Position numbers and translations under genes: made by a program. From Myxococcus virescens (GTDB lineage Bacteria > Myxococcota > Myxococcia > Myxococcales > Myxococcaceae): a stretch of 64,000 bases of DNA. Shown here piece after piece: positions 28,301 through 37,300 of the stretch (position 1 is the stretch's first letter; the number at the start of each line of letters is the position of its first letter). The stretch lies in assembly GCF_900101905.1 (NCBI RefSeq), contig NZ_FNAJ01000001.1, forward strand, positions 1,237,195 to 1,301,194. Direction: 5' to 3'. A model generated the notes under the pieces. The model saw only the letters and a list, made by a program, of their open reading frames with translations. It was not told where the DNA came from and did not search any database.

Positions 28301-30117
28301 CTCTTCTCCGCGCCATCCGCCTTGCGCAGCACGAACTCCACCTCGCCCTGCGTCACGCCGTAGGGCTTGCCCGACAGCGTGGTGGCGCGCACCGCCAGCG
28401 TCGCGTCGCCGCTCTTGGGCACCACCGCGTCGGAGTAGCGCGCCAGGCCCAGCACCTCCACCTTCGACAGGAAGAAGGCGGACGTGGCGTTGGCGAAGGT
28501 CTCCTGGTCATCGCGCGCGCGCACGGTGAGCGAGTACCGGTACGGCAGCCGCTCCTCGCCCGCGGCCAGCGCCGGCACGGCCACCTCGATTTCAGCCTCG
28601 CCGTTGGCGTCGAAGGCGCTGGCGCTGGACCACGGGTCCTCATACGCGCCGCGCGCCTCCACGGAGGAGTACAGCCGCTCCGGCACGCTCAGCTTGCCCT
28701 CCGTGGTGGAGGCGCTGCCGTACGTCACGTCGCTGCCCTGACCGCCCTTGCCCGCGTCATCCACCCAGGCGGGCGCGTCCAGCAGGCTGCGGTAGAGGAA
28801 CACCTCGTACTTCGTGGCGTCGGGCGTGCCACCGGCATAGCGGCGGGCACGCACCTTCGCGCGCAGCGTCTGGCCGGGCACAACCGTCTCCGACGCGGGC
28901 TCCATCTCCAGGTAGAACGTCGGCTTCACGTAGTCCTGCACGCGGGCCTCGCCCTGGTGCGGGTGCCCGTCCACCTCCGCCTCCACGCGCAGCACGCCGG
29001 TGCCCAGGTCCTCCGGCACCTTCAGCGTGCCGTGGAAGGCGCCGAACTCGTCCACCGAGGCGCGCGTGGTGAGCGCGCGGCCCTCCTGCGAGACGAGCTT
29101 CACCTGCACCTGGCGCTTCTTCGGCGTGAAGAGGCGCGCCAGGAAGGTGTCCGGCTGGCGCACCACGCCGCGGAACTTCACCTCGTGGCCCGGCTTGTAG
29201 ATGGGCCGGTCGCTGTAGATGAACACGTCCGGCGCCACCGCCAGCGCGGAGTAGAAGTCCGTGTCGACGATGGCCGTGTCCCCGCCCGCCGTCGCCGTGG
29301 CGATGACGCGCGGCTCCGACACCTCCAGCGTCACCTCGCCCTTCGCGTTCGTCTTCCCCACGGGGCCCTTGCCCTTGGGCAGGTACACCTGCACCTCGGC
29401 GCCCTCGCGCGGCTTCTGGTCGCGGCCCGCCACGCGCACCAGCACCTGGCCATCCGTCTGCTTGAGCTGCACCGTCAAGTCACTGACGACCAGCACCACC
29501 TGTCCCTCCACGCGGCCCTGCACCAACTGGAGCACGTAGGTGCCCGCGGGCAGCGGCGCCAGCGTGACGCGGCGCTCCTGGAAGCCGCTGGGGCCACTGG
29601 CGTTGAAGCCGGGGACGTTGAAGTCCCGCTCGGCGCCGCCCAGGTCCAGGTTCAGCCACTGGCTGCGCGTCACCGTGAAGCCGGGCGGCACGCCCACCAG
29701 GCGCTCCGGTCCCTCGGCCACCTTCGCCAGCGGCTCGCCGGAGCCCGACGCTTGCGGCGCGCGGGGAAGCACCTCTCCCACCTCGTCGCGGAAGGCGGGG
29801 TTGAGCGTGTCGAGCAGGAACATGCCCGGCGTGCGGACCGCGTTGAAGCCACGGCTGAGCGCGCGGCCCGGGTTCTTCAGCGTGGGCGGCGTCTGGTACG
29901 CGCGACGCAAATCTCCCTGGGCGCGGATGAAGGCGTCCAGGTTCTCCGGCTTGAGGACGCGCAGCTCGACGGGGCCCTTGTCCTCGAAGGCGACGTCCAC
30001 CGCCACCGGCTCCTGGGTGCCATAGGAGCGCGGGACGGTGATGTAGAGCGGCTTGGCCAGGGCCACGCCTGACAGCAGGAGCGCGGACAGAGCCGCCAGT
30101 CGGATGAGGCACGTCAT
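25399..30117 (-). CDS. yfaS: bacterial alpha-2-macroglobulin, YfaS type
   Basis: A 1,572-residue secreted protein with a Sec signal ('LAALSALLLSGVALA') and no lipobox, so probably soluble in the periplasm or released. The order fits bacterial macroglobulins: MG1-like domains, an MG2-type segment ('DVFIYSDRPIYKPGHEVKFR'), a bait region, 'SNQTLWVVTAVAADTSGRFG', then the thioester helix with C1089-L-E-Q1092 in 'YPYGCLEQLV', and a receptor-binding-like C-terminus. The intact CLEQ means it can form the internal thioester and covalently trap proteases. Its start overlaps the stop of the DUF2138 gene by 4 bases (ATGA). The gene is GC-rich like its neighbours and shows no frameshift. Confidence 0.92.
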   Translation of the reverse strand: MTCLIRLAALSALLLSGVALAKPLYITVPRSYGTQEPVAVDVAFEDKGPVELRVLKPENLDAFIRAQGDLRRAYQTPPTLKNPGRALSRGFNAVRTPGMFLLDTLNPAFRDEVGEVLPRAPQASGSGEPLAKVAEGPERLVGVPPGFTVTRSQWLNLDLGGAERDFNVPGFNASGPSGFQERRVTLAPLPAGTYVLQLVQGRVEGQVVLVVSDLTVQLKQTDGQVLVRVAGRDQKPREGAEVQVYLPKGKGPVGKTNAKGEVTLEVSEPRVIATATAGGDTAIVDTDFYSALAVAPDVFIYSDRPIYKPGHEVKFRGVVRQPDTFLARLFTPKKRQVQVKLVSQEGRALTTRASVDEFGAFHGTLKVPEDLGTGVLRVEAEVDGHPHQGEARVQDYVKPTFYLEMEPASETVVPGQTLRAKVRARRYAGGTPDATKYEVFLYRSLLDAPAWVDDAGKGGQGSDVTYGSASTTEGKLSVPERLYSSVEARGAYEDPWSSASAFDANGEAEIEVAVPALAAGEERLPYRYSLTVRARDDQETFANATSAFFLSKVEVLGLARYSDAVVPKSGDATLAVRATTLSGKPYGVTQGEVEFVLRKADGAEKSLGKRSFSTAADGTHREKVPTSDVGTVLARVVVKDKNGETWQGEESLLVIGGADEPVARVPNLTLASLSGTLAPGDTAKLVALMPDSWGSGGRDAGPVWVTLSGASLYDTQVVELTGRTLVHSFNVEKRFGSAVYASVAYPTATGRWEERTVAFRVIPRERTLTVELQPRRAEATPLTEQSIDVRVVDHEGRGVVAQLSVGVVDKAVYAIQSEFRPKVLDFFYPPARNNVSNFFSSEFQGYGYGEALARKMAGLPDHAFASIKPPSRQTKDLERDTAHWDPAVVTDRDGRATVRFTLPSNQTLWVVTAVAADTSGRFGEGTSEFATRGGLNLYAALPQFLREGDEAVASVRLSAGEKSPASQLLDVKLASLGALKADQFEHKVELAKGGEQVVPLTLKAASTGAAQLAVNVAGGKDSLRDLKRFDVGPAAVEDVVKVSAWGGGALEVPAPQEATLARVELVLQPSIVDAALSNVRELLTYPYGCLEQLVSTTVPNVAVYQVLQKAGALAKLDTDTQALLAEARSRSVQGTARILDMSVKGGGFTWFGGYETPSLPQTLIALDGLAYAAEAGLVDRADPRLVESARWLEAQEGLPPEYDATRAYVLARLEGSKQAARVRALVQGAEGGDLYPLALAVLAAEKAGVIKEPALQTQINALVARSAQGYATLAALAPGQSLEQSEAFFRFPLRRVGMTAIAAHAASFGTLDITRARRRILELLSEPDLSTFDRSTTLLHSLWLLERDAKAMQGMKAPEVKGVKTPVKFAPRGLGLVAVLAPGTRTVDVGGFDGVATLRATTRTPLSAVQPKAEGMSIQRAYYVLREGGKVRLGAGDTVSQGEEVYVELTLDARGDNRVRSAYYVVEDAVPAGFVPLQEDKAFRGPPHSLPLVPEALKRRVLNPERATFFFEEPAWWSDSPRTVGYVLRAQFAGTFSAPPAHIEDMYAASIHGRTAADSLKVVPSKKHLGDL

Positions 30118-31682
30118 GACCCGAAACCTCCAGGAACCAGCGAATCGCCCTGCACGGTGCCGCGCAGGCCCAGGTACGGCAGCGACTCCAGGTCGCTCCG
30201 CGCCGCTTCGATCTCCGGGGGCGCCGCGCTCGGCATGGGCGCGTTGCGGCTGACCCGGAACTCGGACAGGTAACCATCCATGGTGAGCCCGCTGAGCAGC
30301 CGGCCCGTGTTCACCCCGAACGCCACCGAGGTGGGCGCGCGCAGCCCCGCCACCACCGGGCCCGCGGCGTTGAGCATGTTGGGCTGCTGACCCGCGCACG
30401 CCTTGCGCAGGCGCTCCAGCTCCGCGTCGTTGGACGCCAGCACCACGTGGTTGCAGTGGGTGCCGCGCACCAGCCGGTTGTAGCCACCGGAGAACAGGCC
30501 CTCCAGCGCGACCGCGTCGTCGGTGCGGCCCCACAGCACGGCCAGCTCCACGGGCAGCTTCGCATCACCGCGCGGCGTCCACACCAACGCCACCTGGCGC
30601 GTGCGCGTGGGGCCCTTGCCGCCGCCCTTCGCCCAGTACGCCTTGAGCGTCTCGGGGTCCAACGACTCCGGCAGCTTGAGCTGGAAGGCCAGCAGCACCG
30701 GCGTGTCCTCCGGCACCAGCTTCAACAGGTCGTCGGATAGGGGCGCGGCGTCCAGGCGCGCGGGGCCGTCCAGCAGCTCGCCCGCGATGCCCCGGCCCAC
30801 CAGCCGTCCCGCCTCCACGCCGAACTGGAGCCGCGTGCCCGGGGCCAGGCCCACCACGCTCGACAAGAGCTGCACCTCGCGGCCGTAGGCCTCCGGGTCG
30901 TAACCCAGCTCCACGTCCACGCCGTCCTTCGCCTTCAGCGCCGGCAGCTCCGCGCACAGGCCGTGGAGCACCGCCACCGGGTGGCGCGCGAGCACCAGCC
31001 TGTCTTTGAGCCGGCCCGCCCACAGCGTCTGCTCCGCCACCAGCCAGCGCTTCATCTCGAAGGTGCCTTCCGAGCCGCCGCCTGGGCAGTGCGGCGCCGT
31101 CATGCCGCCGCGGCTGGCCACGCCGTCCAGCGCCTCGTACGCGGACGTCGCGGCGCGGCCCGGCTTGGGGAGGATGAAGGCCGGCGTGCTGGAGCGCGCG
31201 TCACCGGCGAACCACGTCACGCGGAAGGGCGCGTCCAACAACTGCCCCGCGAAGAGGTCCAGCACCGCGCCCTTGAAGCCCGCCCGGAGGTCCTCGCCGG
31301 TGGAGCCGAAGAAGGCGGCCCACGCACCGACGAAGCCCTGGCCCAGCGGCTTCTGGAGCTGGTCGCGCAGCCACACGTTGGCCGCCAGCGCATCCCGCAC
31401 CTTGCCCGGGTGGTGCACGTCCACCCAGAGGGCGGAAGGCGCGGCCGTGCCGGGCACCTCCAGCGCCGTCATCGCGGGCTCGGGCATGCCTTCCACGCCG
31501 GCGCCCGCGCTGGGCGGGCCCTTGCGCTCGCCACCGAGCAGGTTCGTGACCGTGCCACCGCCGTCGCCGGACTGCCCGCTGCGCCGGCCCAGGAAGAAGG
31601 CTCCGGCCACGGCGCCGCCCACGAGGACGGTAACCACGCCGATGAGCAGCGCCTTGGGCGGGCCACTCTTGGGAGACGTCAT
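30114..31682 (-). CDS. yfaA: DUF2138 (YfaA-like) protein
   Basis: A 522-residue protein with one N-terminal membrane helix ('ALLIGVVTVLVGGAVAGAFFL') and a large extracytoplasmic part. Features that fit DUF2138 include 'WLRDQLQKPLGQGFVGAWAA', 'PAFILPKPGRAATSAYEALD' and 'LASNDAELERLRKACAGQQP'. Its biochemical role is unknown; in enterobacteria the gene is part of the yfa macroglobulin operon. The ATG at 31682 overlaps the DUF1175 stop by 4 bases (ATGA), and its own stop overlaps the macroglobulin start likewise, so the three are coupled. It may anchor or deliver the macroglobulin; that is inference from linkage. Confidence 0.8.
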   Translation of the reverse strand: MTSPKSGPPKALLIGVVTVLVGGAVAGAFFLGRRSGQSGDGGGTVTNLLGGERKGPPSAGAGVEGMPEPAMTALEVPGTAAPSALWVDVHHPGKVRDALAANVWLRDQLQKPLGQGFVGAWAAFFGSTGEDLRAGFKGAVLDLFAGQLLDAPFRVTWFAGDARSSTPAFILPKPGRAATSAYEALDGVASRGGMTAPHCPGGGSEGTFEMKRWLVAEQTLWAGRLKDRLVLARHPVAVLHGLCAELPALKAKDGVDVELGYDPEAYGREVQLLSSVVGLAPGTRLQFGVEAGRLVGRGIAGELLDGPARLDAAPLSDDLLKLVPEDTPVLLAFQLKLPESLDPETLKAYWAKGGGKGPTRTRQVALVWTPRGDAKLPVELAVLWGRTDDAVALEGLFSGGYNRLVRGTHCNHVVLASNDAELERLRKACAGQQPNMLNAAGPVVAGLRAPTSVAFGVNTGRLLSGLTMDGYLSEFRVSRNAPMPSAAPPEIEAARSDLESLPYLGLRGTVQGDSLVPGGFGS

Positions 31683-32353
31683 GACATCCACTCCTTGAAA
31701 CGGAAGAAGCCGAGGAAGGAAGCGTTCTGCGGCACCGGGCGCCACTCCAGCGGCGCCTCGGTGGCCAGGTGGTGGAGGACGCCGGTGCGCACCGCGGCGC
31801 CCTTCTCCCCCGGGTGGTAGACGACGCGCGCGGGCGCATGGGCCCGGTCCTCCGGGCGCACCACCAGCATCAGATGGAAGATGGGGCCCGCGTCCTGCTC
31901 CTGGCGAAAGGCGAGCAGGTCGCCGGTGCGCAGCGACTCGCGGGTGGCGTCGTCGCGGCCCAGGAACTGGAAGCTGTGCTGGAGCAGCACCTCCGCGTCC
32001 GCGAAGTCGGACGGGCGGCCCCGGCCGTCACGCCACAGCGGCGTGGACAGGCGCTCCGCGGCGACCTGCTTGTACGCGGAACGGAAGGCGAAGCGGATGA
32101 GGCCCGCGCAGTCACGCTGGTCCGGATGCCACGCGGCGTCCTGCTTGCGGACCTGGGCCAGCGCCACGCGCGCCACCCACCGGCGGAGCAGCACGTCGCG
32201 CGTCTCGGGCGCCGTGGGTGCCTCCGCGTCGTGCGGCTTCGCGCCCGATGCCGACGGCGCCGACACGAGCGGCCGCACCCCGACCGTTCCGTTCGCCAGA
32301 GGCGCGGGCGCATGGAGCAGCAGGAGCACGGGAAGGACGCGGCGCATGGACAT
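31679..32353 (-). CDS. yfaT: DUF1175 (YfaT-like) protein, NlpC/P60-like
   Basis: A 224-residue exported protein (signal 'RVLPVLLLLHAPAPLA'). It has D81-C82-A-G-L-I-R-F, the catalytic-Cys motif of NlpC/P60-type cysteine peptidases ('DCSGLV'), and further on 'GDLLAF' then H160 in 'GPIFHLMLVV', the usual place of the catalytic His. DUF1175 is considered related to this fold, so the protein may cleave or bind peptidoglycan peptides. The start was moved from a TTG at 32371 to the ATG at 32353 because it gives a normal signal peptide. It lies 23 bases downstream of the DUF2135 gene and overlaps the DUF2138 gene. Confidence 0.8.
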   Translation of the reverse strand: MSMRRVLPVLLLLHAPAPLANGTVGVRPLVSAPSASGAKPHDAEAPTAPETRDVLLRRWVARVALAQVRKQDAAWHPDQRDCAGLIRFAFRSAYKQVAAERLSTPLWRDGRGRPSDFADAEVLLQHSFQFLGRDDATRESLRTGDLLAFRQEQDAGPIFHLMLVVRPEDRAHAPARVVYHPGEKGAAVRTGVLHHLATEAPLEWRPVPQNASFLGFFRFKEWMS

Positions 32354-32376
32354 GGAGACCCCGGACGACAAAGGCG

Positions 32377-33273
32377 TCAGTACTCGCCTTCGCCGCCGCC
32401 ATCCCCATTGGACTGGAGCGCCTTGAGGGCTTCATCCAGGTTCTTCGGCCACGCGGCGTGCTTCGGACGCGGGTCCTGCGAGGGCACGAACACCTCGGCC
32501 TGCCCATCCCCGAGCATGTTCACCCAGGCCAGCACGCGGGTGGTGCCCGGCGTGGCCAGGGGGATGCGCACCATGCGGCGAATCTCGTTCGGCGTGCCTT
32601 CGAAGAGCGACAGGTTCAGCGTGGCCACGGTGTGGGCCTTGTCACCGCTGGGCCAGTAGTTGGTGGCCACCAGATACACGCCCTTGGGCGGCGAGCGGTG
32701 GATGTAGAGGTACGGGCCATACGCGGGCTGGTCGAAGTCACCGCCCTGCGAGTTGAGGAAGAAGGTGCCACCGGAGGGGCTCGCGGTGTCGGCCCAGTAC
32801 ACGTGCGCCATCTTCCGCACGTCCAGGGTGCCGTCCTTGGCGCTGGCGTCGGTGGGCTCGTACAGGTGCAGGTCGGTGTAGACGCCGTCGGTGTCGCTGG
32901 TGAGCACCACCTTGAAGGGCACCGGCGGAATCTGCGCGTAGCTGGTGGCCTGCGTGCGCGCGGTGCCAGCCTGGTTGGTGGCCATCACCGTGACGACGTT
33001 CTTGCCGCTGGCGGCGGGGAACTTGCGGCTGAAGCGCCCGCGGTACGTGCGCATCAGGTAGCGGTCGCCGTTGATGGACACCACCACCGGGTCAATGGTG
33101 GTGTCGCTGACGGTGCCCTCGATGAGCATCATCCGGTCCACCGTCCATCCACCCGACGGCGCGGACAGGGTGACGACAGGGAGCGTCTTGCCCTTGCCAA
33201 TGGGCACGCCCTGTTGACGGGGATTGGATGCGGGCGTCTGCGCCAGCAGCACGGCGAGGAGGACAGGCAGCAT
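32377..33273 (-). CDS. yfaP: DUF2135 (YfaP-like) protein
   Basis: A 298-residue exported protein and the first gene of the yfa-type operon. The signal is short ('MLPVLLAVLLAQ'). The N-terminal part is a beta-sandwich domain ('WTVDRMMLIEGTVSDTTI'), the rest the DUF2135 domain: 'PPVPFKVVLTSDTDGVYTDL', 'HVYWADTASPSGGTFFLNSQ' and 'GVYLVATNYWPSG'. The tail is helical and acidic with Gly ('SNGDGGGEGEY'). The ATG at 33273 has AAGGA 6 bases upstream; a GTG just before it is the alternative. The role of the family is unknown, but its constant link with a macroglobulin suggests periplasmic defence against proteases. Confidence 0.8.
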   Translation of the reverse strand: MLPVLLAVLLAQTPASNPRQQGVPIGKGKTLPVVTLSAPSGGWTVDRMMLIEGTVSDTTIDPVVVSINGDRYLMRTYRGRFSRKFPAASGKNVVTVMATNQAGTARTQATSYAQIPPVPFKVVLTSDTDGVYTDLHLYEPTDASAKDGTLDVRKMAHVYWADTASPSGGTFFLNSQGGDFDQPAYGPYLYIHRSPPKGVYLVATNYWPSGDKAHTVATLNLSLFEGTPNEIRRMVRIPLATPGTTRVLAWVNMLGDGQAEVFVPSQDPRPKHAAWPKNLDEALKALQSNGDGGGEGEY

Positions 33274-33471
33274 CACGCGTCCTTGATGAAAGGAGGTCCG
33301 CGAGCGTTCGCGGGCGGACAGACTGCGGCAGCAGTACCCTCCTTTTCAAGTCGCCTGCCAGCCTCTCGGGCGGCCTTTCCCTGGCAAGCCACGCCGGACC
33401 TGTGGGCGGCGAGCCACGCCTGGCTGCCTGCCCGTGTGGCGGCGGCCACACTTTCCCCACGTTCGAGAGGC

Positions 33472-33510
33472 GCCGCACGCGGTGGGAACCCAGACCCACC
33501 GCGTGGCGGC
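33472..33510 (-). terminator. hairpin downstream of infC
   Basis: GCCGCACGCGGTGGG pairs with CCCACCGCGTGGCGGC (one bulged G) around an 8-base loop, starting 7 bases after the infC stop on the minus strand. Very stable, no U-run; it separates infC from the yfa-type operon. Confidence 0.55.
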
Positions 33511-33516
33511 AATCCC

Positions 33517-34253
<737 letters not shown>

Positions 34254-34257
<4 letters not shown>

Positions 34258-34271
34258 GGTGACTCTCCTCC
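34254..34271 (-). promoter_or_regulatory. infC ribosome binding site and ATC/ATT start
   Basis: Read on the minus strand: GGAGGAGAGTCACC then ATC ATT CGC. The Shine-Dalgarno is strong and well spaced for either rare codon, and no ATG or GTG lies nearby in frame. It decides the true start of infC and is the expected site of IF-3 autoregulation. Confidence 0.75.
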
Positions 34272-34285
34272 GAATTGGGTTTCAG

Positions 34286-34312
34286 GCCTGCCCACCTAAA
34301 GGTGTGGCAGGC
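34286..34312. promoter_or_regulatory. hairpin in the infC leader
   Basis: GCCTGCC-C-ACCT / AGGT-GT-GGCAGGC forms an 11-pair stem with a small internal loop, 15 bases upstream of the infC Shine-Dalgarno on the minus strand. It could affect infC translation or end a leader transcript; position and symmetry only. Confidence 0.35.
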
Positions 34313-34761
34313 AGGTCCGCGACAACAAGGGACCGTACACACATGTGAAGCGCCCCGCCCTGCTTGGGACCCACGCCTGGCAGTGTAACCCGCGGGCGCA
34401 GGAGTACATCCCAGTGCCCGCTCGCCCGGCAGGAAGGGGAGCCCTGGGTGAACTTTCCTCTTTGGGAGACGGTAACGCCAGAGATAACGCCCGACCCGTC
34501 CACCTGCCGTGGAACCATGCCCCCAATGTACCCCCCAGGGACCACCTGAGGGTGACACCCCTGCTCGACCCGGGGGGCTGGGAAGTGCCGGGTGGGAAAC
34601 AAACGGGCGTGGACGGAACGTTTCTTCCAGCCCGGACCCGGAGTCACGGCAGGAGGCCCACGCCCCGCCCCGCCCACTCGCTTCCCGGGGCGGCGCGCAG
34701 GTCGTCCACTGGCGAAGGGCGGCGCTCGCCCGGAACGCGGCGGATGTGCGAAACCCGGGGG
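34313..34761. other. divergent intergenic region between infC and the DUF938 gene
   Basis: About 450 bases with no supported gene. It must contain the infC promoter on one side and that of the methyltransferase on the other; a TTACACT resembling a -10 box lies near 34383-34389 on the minus strand, without a good -35. Reading frames across it are Pro/Arg-rich shadows. Confidence 0.4.
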
Positions 34762-35376
34762 ATGAAGCGTCACGCCCCGGCCACGGAACGCAATCGCGAG
34801 CCCCTGCTCGCTGTCCTCCGCGAAGTCCTTCCCGCCTCCGGCAGGGTGCTGGAGGTGGCCAGCGGCACCGGCCAACACGCGGCGTGGTTCGCCCGAGCGC
34901 TCCCCCACCTCCTCTGGCAGCCCACCGACGTGGACGCGGAGTCGCTGGAGAGCATCGAGGCGTGGCGCACCGAGGAAGGCCCGCCCAACCTGCTACCGCC
35001 GCGCCGGCTCGACGCGAGCGCGGAGTCCTGGCCGGAGACGGCCGCGGACGTCATCCTCAACGTGAACATGATTCACATCGCCCCCTGGACGGCCTGCCAG
35101 GGCTTGATGCGGGGCGCGGGCCGGGTGCTGCCTCCCGGCGGTCTGCTCGTCCTGTATGGCCCCTACTTCGTCGAGGGCCGCGAGACGGCCCCCAGCAACC
35201 TGGAGTTCGACGCCTCCCTCCGCGCCAGGAACCCGACGTGGGGCGTGAGGTCGCTGGAGGCCGTCACCGCCGAGGCCGCCCTGCATGGCCTGGAGCGTGA
35301 GCGCGTGGTGGACATGCCCAGCAACAACCTCACCGTGGTCTTCCGCAAACCCCGGCCTCCGGTGTCCCCGCACTGA
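34762..35376 (+). CDS. DUF938 family SAM-dependent methyltransferase
   Basis: A 204-residue protein with a Rossmann-type methyltransferase fold. The family signature at the N-terminus is '[18 protein letters not shown]', followed by SAM motif I '[16 protein letters not shown]', the acidic residue after strand 2 ('PTDVD'), motif IV '[15 protein letters not shown]' and '[14 protein letters not shown]'. DUF938 proteins are widespread; the substrate is unknown. I use the ATG giving the usual family N-terminus; an in-frame ATG at 34744 with poorer fit exists. It is transcribed away from infC and is not linked to an obvious pathway. Confidence 0.82.
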   Translation: MKRHAPATERNREPLLAVLREVLPASGRVLEVASGTGQHAAWFARALPHLLWQPTDVDAESLESIEAWRTEEGPPNLLPPRRLDASAESWPETAADVILNVNMIHIAPWTACQGLMRGAGRVLPPGGLLVLYGPYFVEGRETAPSNLEFDASLRARNPTWGVRSLEAVTAEAALHGLERERVVDMPSNNLTVVFRKPRPPVSPH

Positions 35377-35507
35377 AGGCCGCCTGACACCGCGCCGGCG
35401 GAGTGCGGACCGCCGCACACGCCCGCGGCCCAGGAACCCTTCACGCCCGGCACGCACGCCACTACCCCCATCCCGTGGCGAGACGCGGGCGGGAGAGGGG
35501 GCACACC

Positions 35508-36329
35508 ATGCCGGACGCACCAGCGAAGGCCCGCGCGCCTGAGAATGCTCTGTTCGCCTCGGCCTTCCGTGACCACGAGACAGAGGCCCGGAGCCGTCAA
35601 CGCACGCTGATGCTGGTCCTGGCCGTCATCGGTCTGCACGCCGCGGCGCTCATCGGCGCGGACTCTTTCTGGCACGGCACGCCGCGACGGCTCGAAGGCG
35701 AAACCACCCGGGGAGAAGTCCTCGTGCTCCGCCTGACCGCCCTGCCACCTTCGGCCCCGGAGGGGGACGTCACCGGGCCAGCCCCCGCGCCCCTTCGGCC
35801 CCGGACCGCGCGCAGGCCTCGCCCCTCGCGCGCCCCCTCACCGCCGCGCCCCGCCGCGGCACCACGCGCCTCCGAGCTCGCGGAGCCGCTGTCCGTCGGG
35901 CGCCCCGCCGGCATCCCAGCCCATGACCGTGACAGCCTGGCGGGCCGCGCCGCGGCGGGCATCACCCAGCGCGCCCTGGGGCCCGGCTTCCCGGGGTTGC
36001 TCGTGGAGCCGCCGCCCGCCACGGCCCCCGACAACCGCGAGGACATGGCCCGGCGCTACTTCGAACAGATGTTCCGCGACCGCTTCGAGGACGTTCCCTA
36101 TCCCCATGAGGCGCGGATGGCGGGCATCGAAGGGTCCTTGGTGCTGCGCATCTCCGTGGGCGTGCAGGGCCAGTTGGTGGCCCTGGGGGTGCTGGGCCCC
36201 TGCCCCCACCCCCTCCTGTGCGAAGCCGCGCAGGAGGCGGTGCGGCATGCCGCGCCCTTTCCACCGCCACCGCCGGCGCTCGGCGACCGGGTCACTGTCG
36301 AGCTGCCCTTCAACTACCACCTGGAATGA
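35508..36329 (+). CDS. TonB-like energy transducer protein
   Basis: A 273-residue protein: a cytoplasmic start rich in charged residues, one transmembrane helix ('LMLVLAVIGLHAAALIGAD'), a long Pro/Arg/Ala-rich periplasmic linker and a C-terminal TonB domain ('VPYPHEARMAGIEGSLVLRI', 'ERRMAGIEG'-like turn, ending 'VTVELPFNYHLE'). It would link the proton-motive force to outer-membrane receptors, but no exbB/exbD or receptor is adjacent, so it is an orphan. GAGAGGGGG precedes the ATG at 35508; the open frame begins at 35403 with non-protein-like sequence. Confidence 0.78.
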   Translation: MPDAPAKARAPENALFASAFRDHETEARSRQRTLMLVLAVIGLHAAALIGADSFWHGTPRRLEGETTRGEVLVLRLTALPPSAPEGDVTGPAPAPLRPRTARRPRPSRAPSPPRPAAAPRASELAEPLSVGRPAGIPAHDRDSLAGRAAAGITQRALGPGFPGLLVEPPPATAPDNREDMARRYFEQMFRDRFEDVPYPHEARMAGIEGSLVLRISVGVQGQLVALGVLGPCPHPLLCEAAQEAVRHAAPFPPPPPALGDRVTVELPFNYHLE

Positions 36330-36348
36330 GCGCGCGTTCGAAGCCGCG

Positions 36349-36756
36349 CTAGCCGGCGCGCATCCACCCTTCGCGCTCCAGCAGTCCGGCCACGCGGGCG
36401 GCCAGCTCGTCGCGGATGCGGTGGACCAGGACGTCCGACTTGTCCTGGGGGTCTTCCAGCGGCCAGTCCTCGCGCTGGAGCCCCGGCACCTGGGGACAGG
36501 CCTCGCCACATCCCAGGGTGATGAGCCATTGCGCGTCCCGGGTCAGGTCGTCCGTGAGCAGGCGGGGCTTCACGTCCTGCAGGTCGATGCCGATGTCCCG
36601 CATGGCCGCGAGCACTTCGGGATGCACCTTGTCGCCAGGCTGCGTCCCCGCGGAGACGGCGCGCGCCTTCTGGGGGTCTACCATCACATTGAAGAACGCC
36701 TCCGCCATCAGCGAGCGGCCAGCGTTGCGTACACAGGCGAAGATGACCTTGTTCAT
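36349..36756 (-). CDS. ArsC-type arsenate reductase / low-molecular-weight phosphatase family protein
   Basis: A 135-residue protein of the LMW protein-tyrosine-phosphatase fold. The P-loop is C8-V-R-N-A-G-R14-S15 at the very N-terminus, with an Asn that is typical of arsenate reductases. Later comes 'LITLGCGEACPQVPG', a Cys pair spaced by three residues where thioredoxin-coupled enzymes have theirs by six, and 'WPLEDPQDKS' containing the family Asp-Pro. It probably reduces arsenate to arsenite with thioredoxin or a low-molecular thiol. No arsB, acr3 or arsR neighbours are seen. The start at 36756 gives the canonical N-terminus; the frame is open to 36837. It converges on the TonB-like gene. 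Confidence 0.82.
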   Translation of the reverse strand: MNKVIFACVRNAGRSLMAEAFFNVMVDPQKARAVSAGTQPGDKVHPEVLAAMRDIGIDLQDVKPRLLTDDLTRDAQWLITLGCGEACPQVPGLQREDWPLEDPQDKSDVLVHRIRDELAARVAGLLEREGWMRAG

Positions 36757-37300
36757 CAGACGTCCAACTCCATTCCTCACAGGTTCACGCGCCCCTCCCC
36801 GCGCGAAGTGACTTTCGACATGTTCAATGGCTTGCATATCTCACGGAGGGCTGGCCGCAAAGGGAGAGGCCGGGTGGATGGAAGGCCACACACGCCTACC
36901 TTTGGCGGGCGCAATCCATTGCGCATGTGAAAAACGCCTGCAACTGCAACGCGGCGCACAACCCGGGTGCGCGCGCCCGCGCGGAGGCAGGCATGCATCG
37001 GTTGACTCCGCCCTGCGGAGCGTGCCGCCCTGGATGTGGATTGCCTTCAGGGCGTGGTGCGGGTGTTGCTCGCGATGGACCTGGCCGAGCAGTCCGGCGA
37101 CACGGTCTTCCGCTGAATCGCCAGGCGACCGCCGGTGACACAGGCGGGCCACGACAGGTCCTTCATCGTCAAGCTCAACACAGGGGCGGTGTGGGCCAGC
37201 CCGCGCGGCGGAGGGAGGCACGCGCGGCGGCGGCGTCCCGGCCCGGCGCCCCGTGGAACGGGAAGCCTGAGCCGGGAACGCCCCTGACACAGCGGAACGG
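36757..37300. other. 544-base gap without a supported gene
   Basis: Lies between two minus-strand genes. An AT-richer patch near 36820-36960 probably includes the promoter of the arsenate reductase gene. On the plus strand a short protein-like stretch ('LAMDLAEQSGDTVFR') ends in a stop near 37116 and has no start; it may be a decayed gene fragment, but no family is recognised. Confidence 0.35.

Noticed and set aside
24643..30072. 1,809-residue open frame on the plus strand
   Set aside because: It runs antisense to the macroglobulin and YfaQ-like genes. His/Arg/Gln-rich, no domains, no ribosome site; a GC-rich shadow frame.
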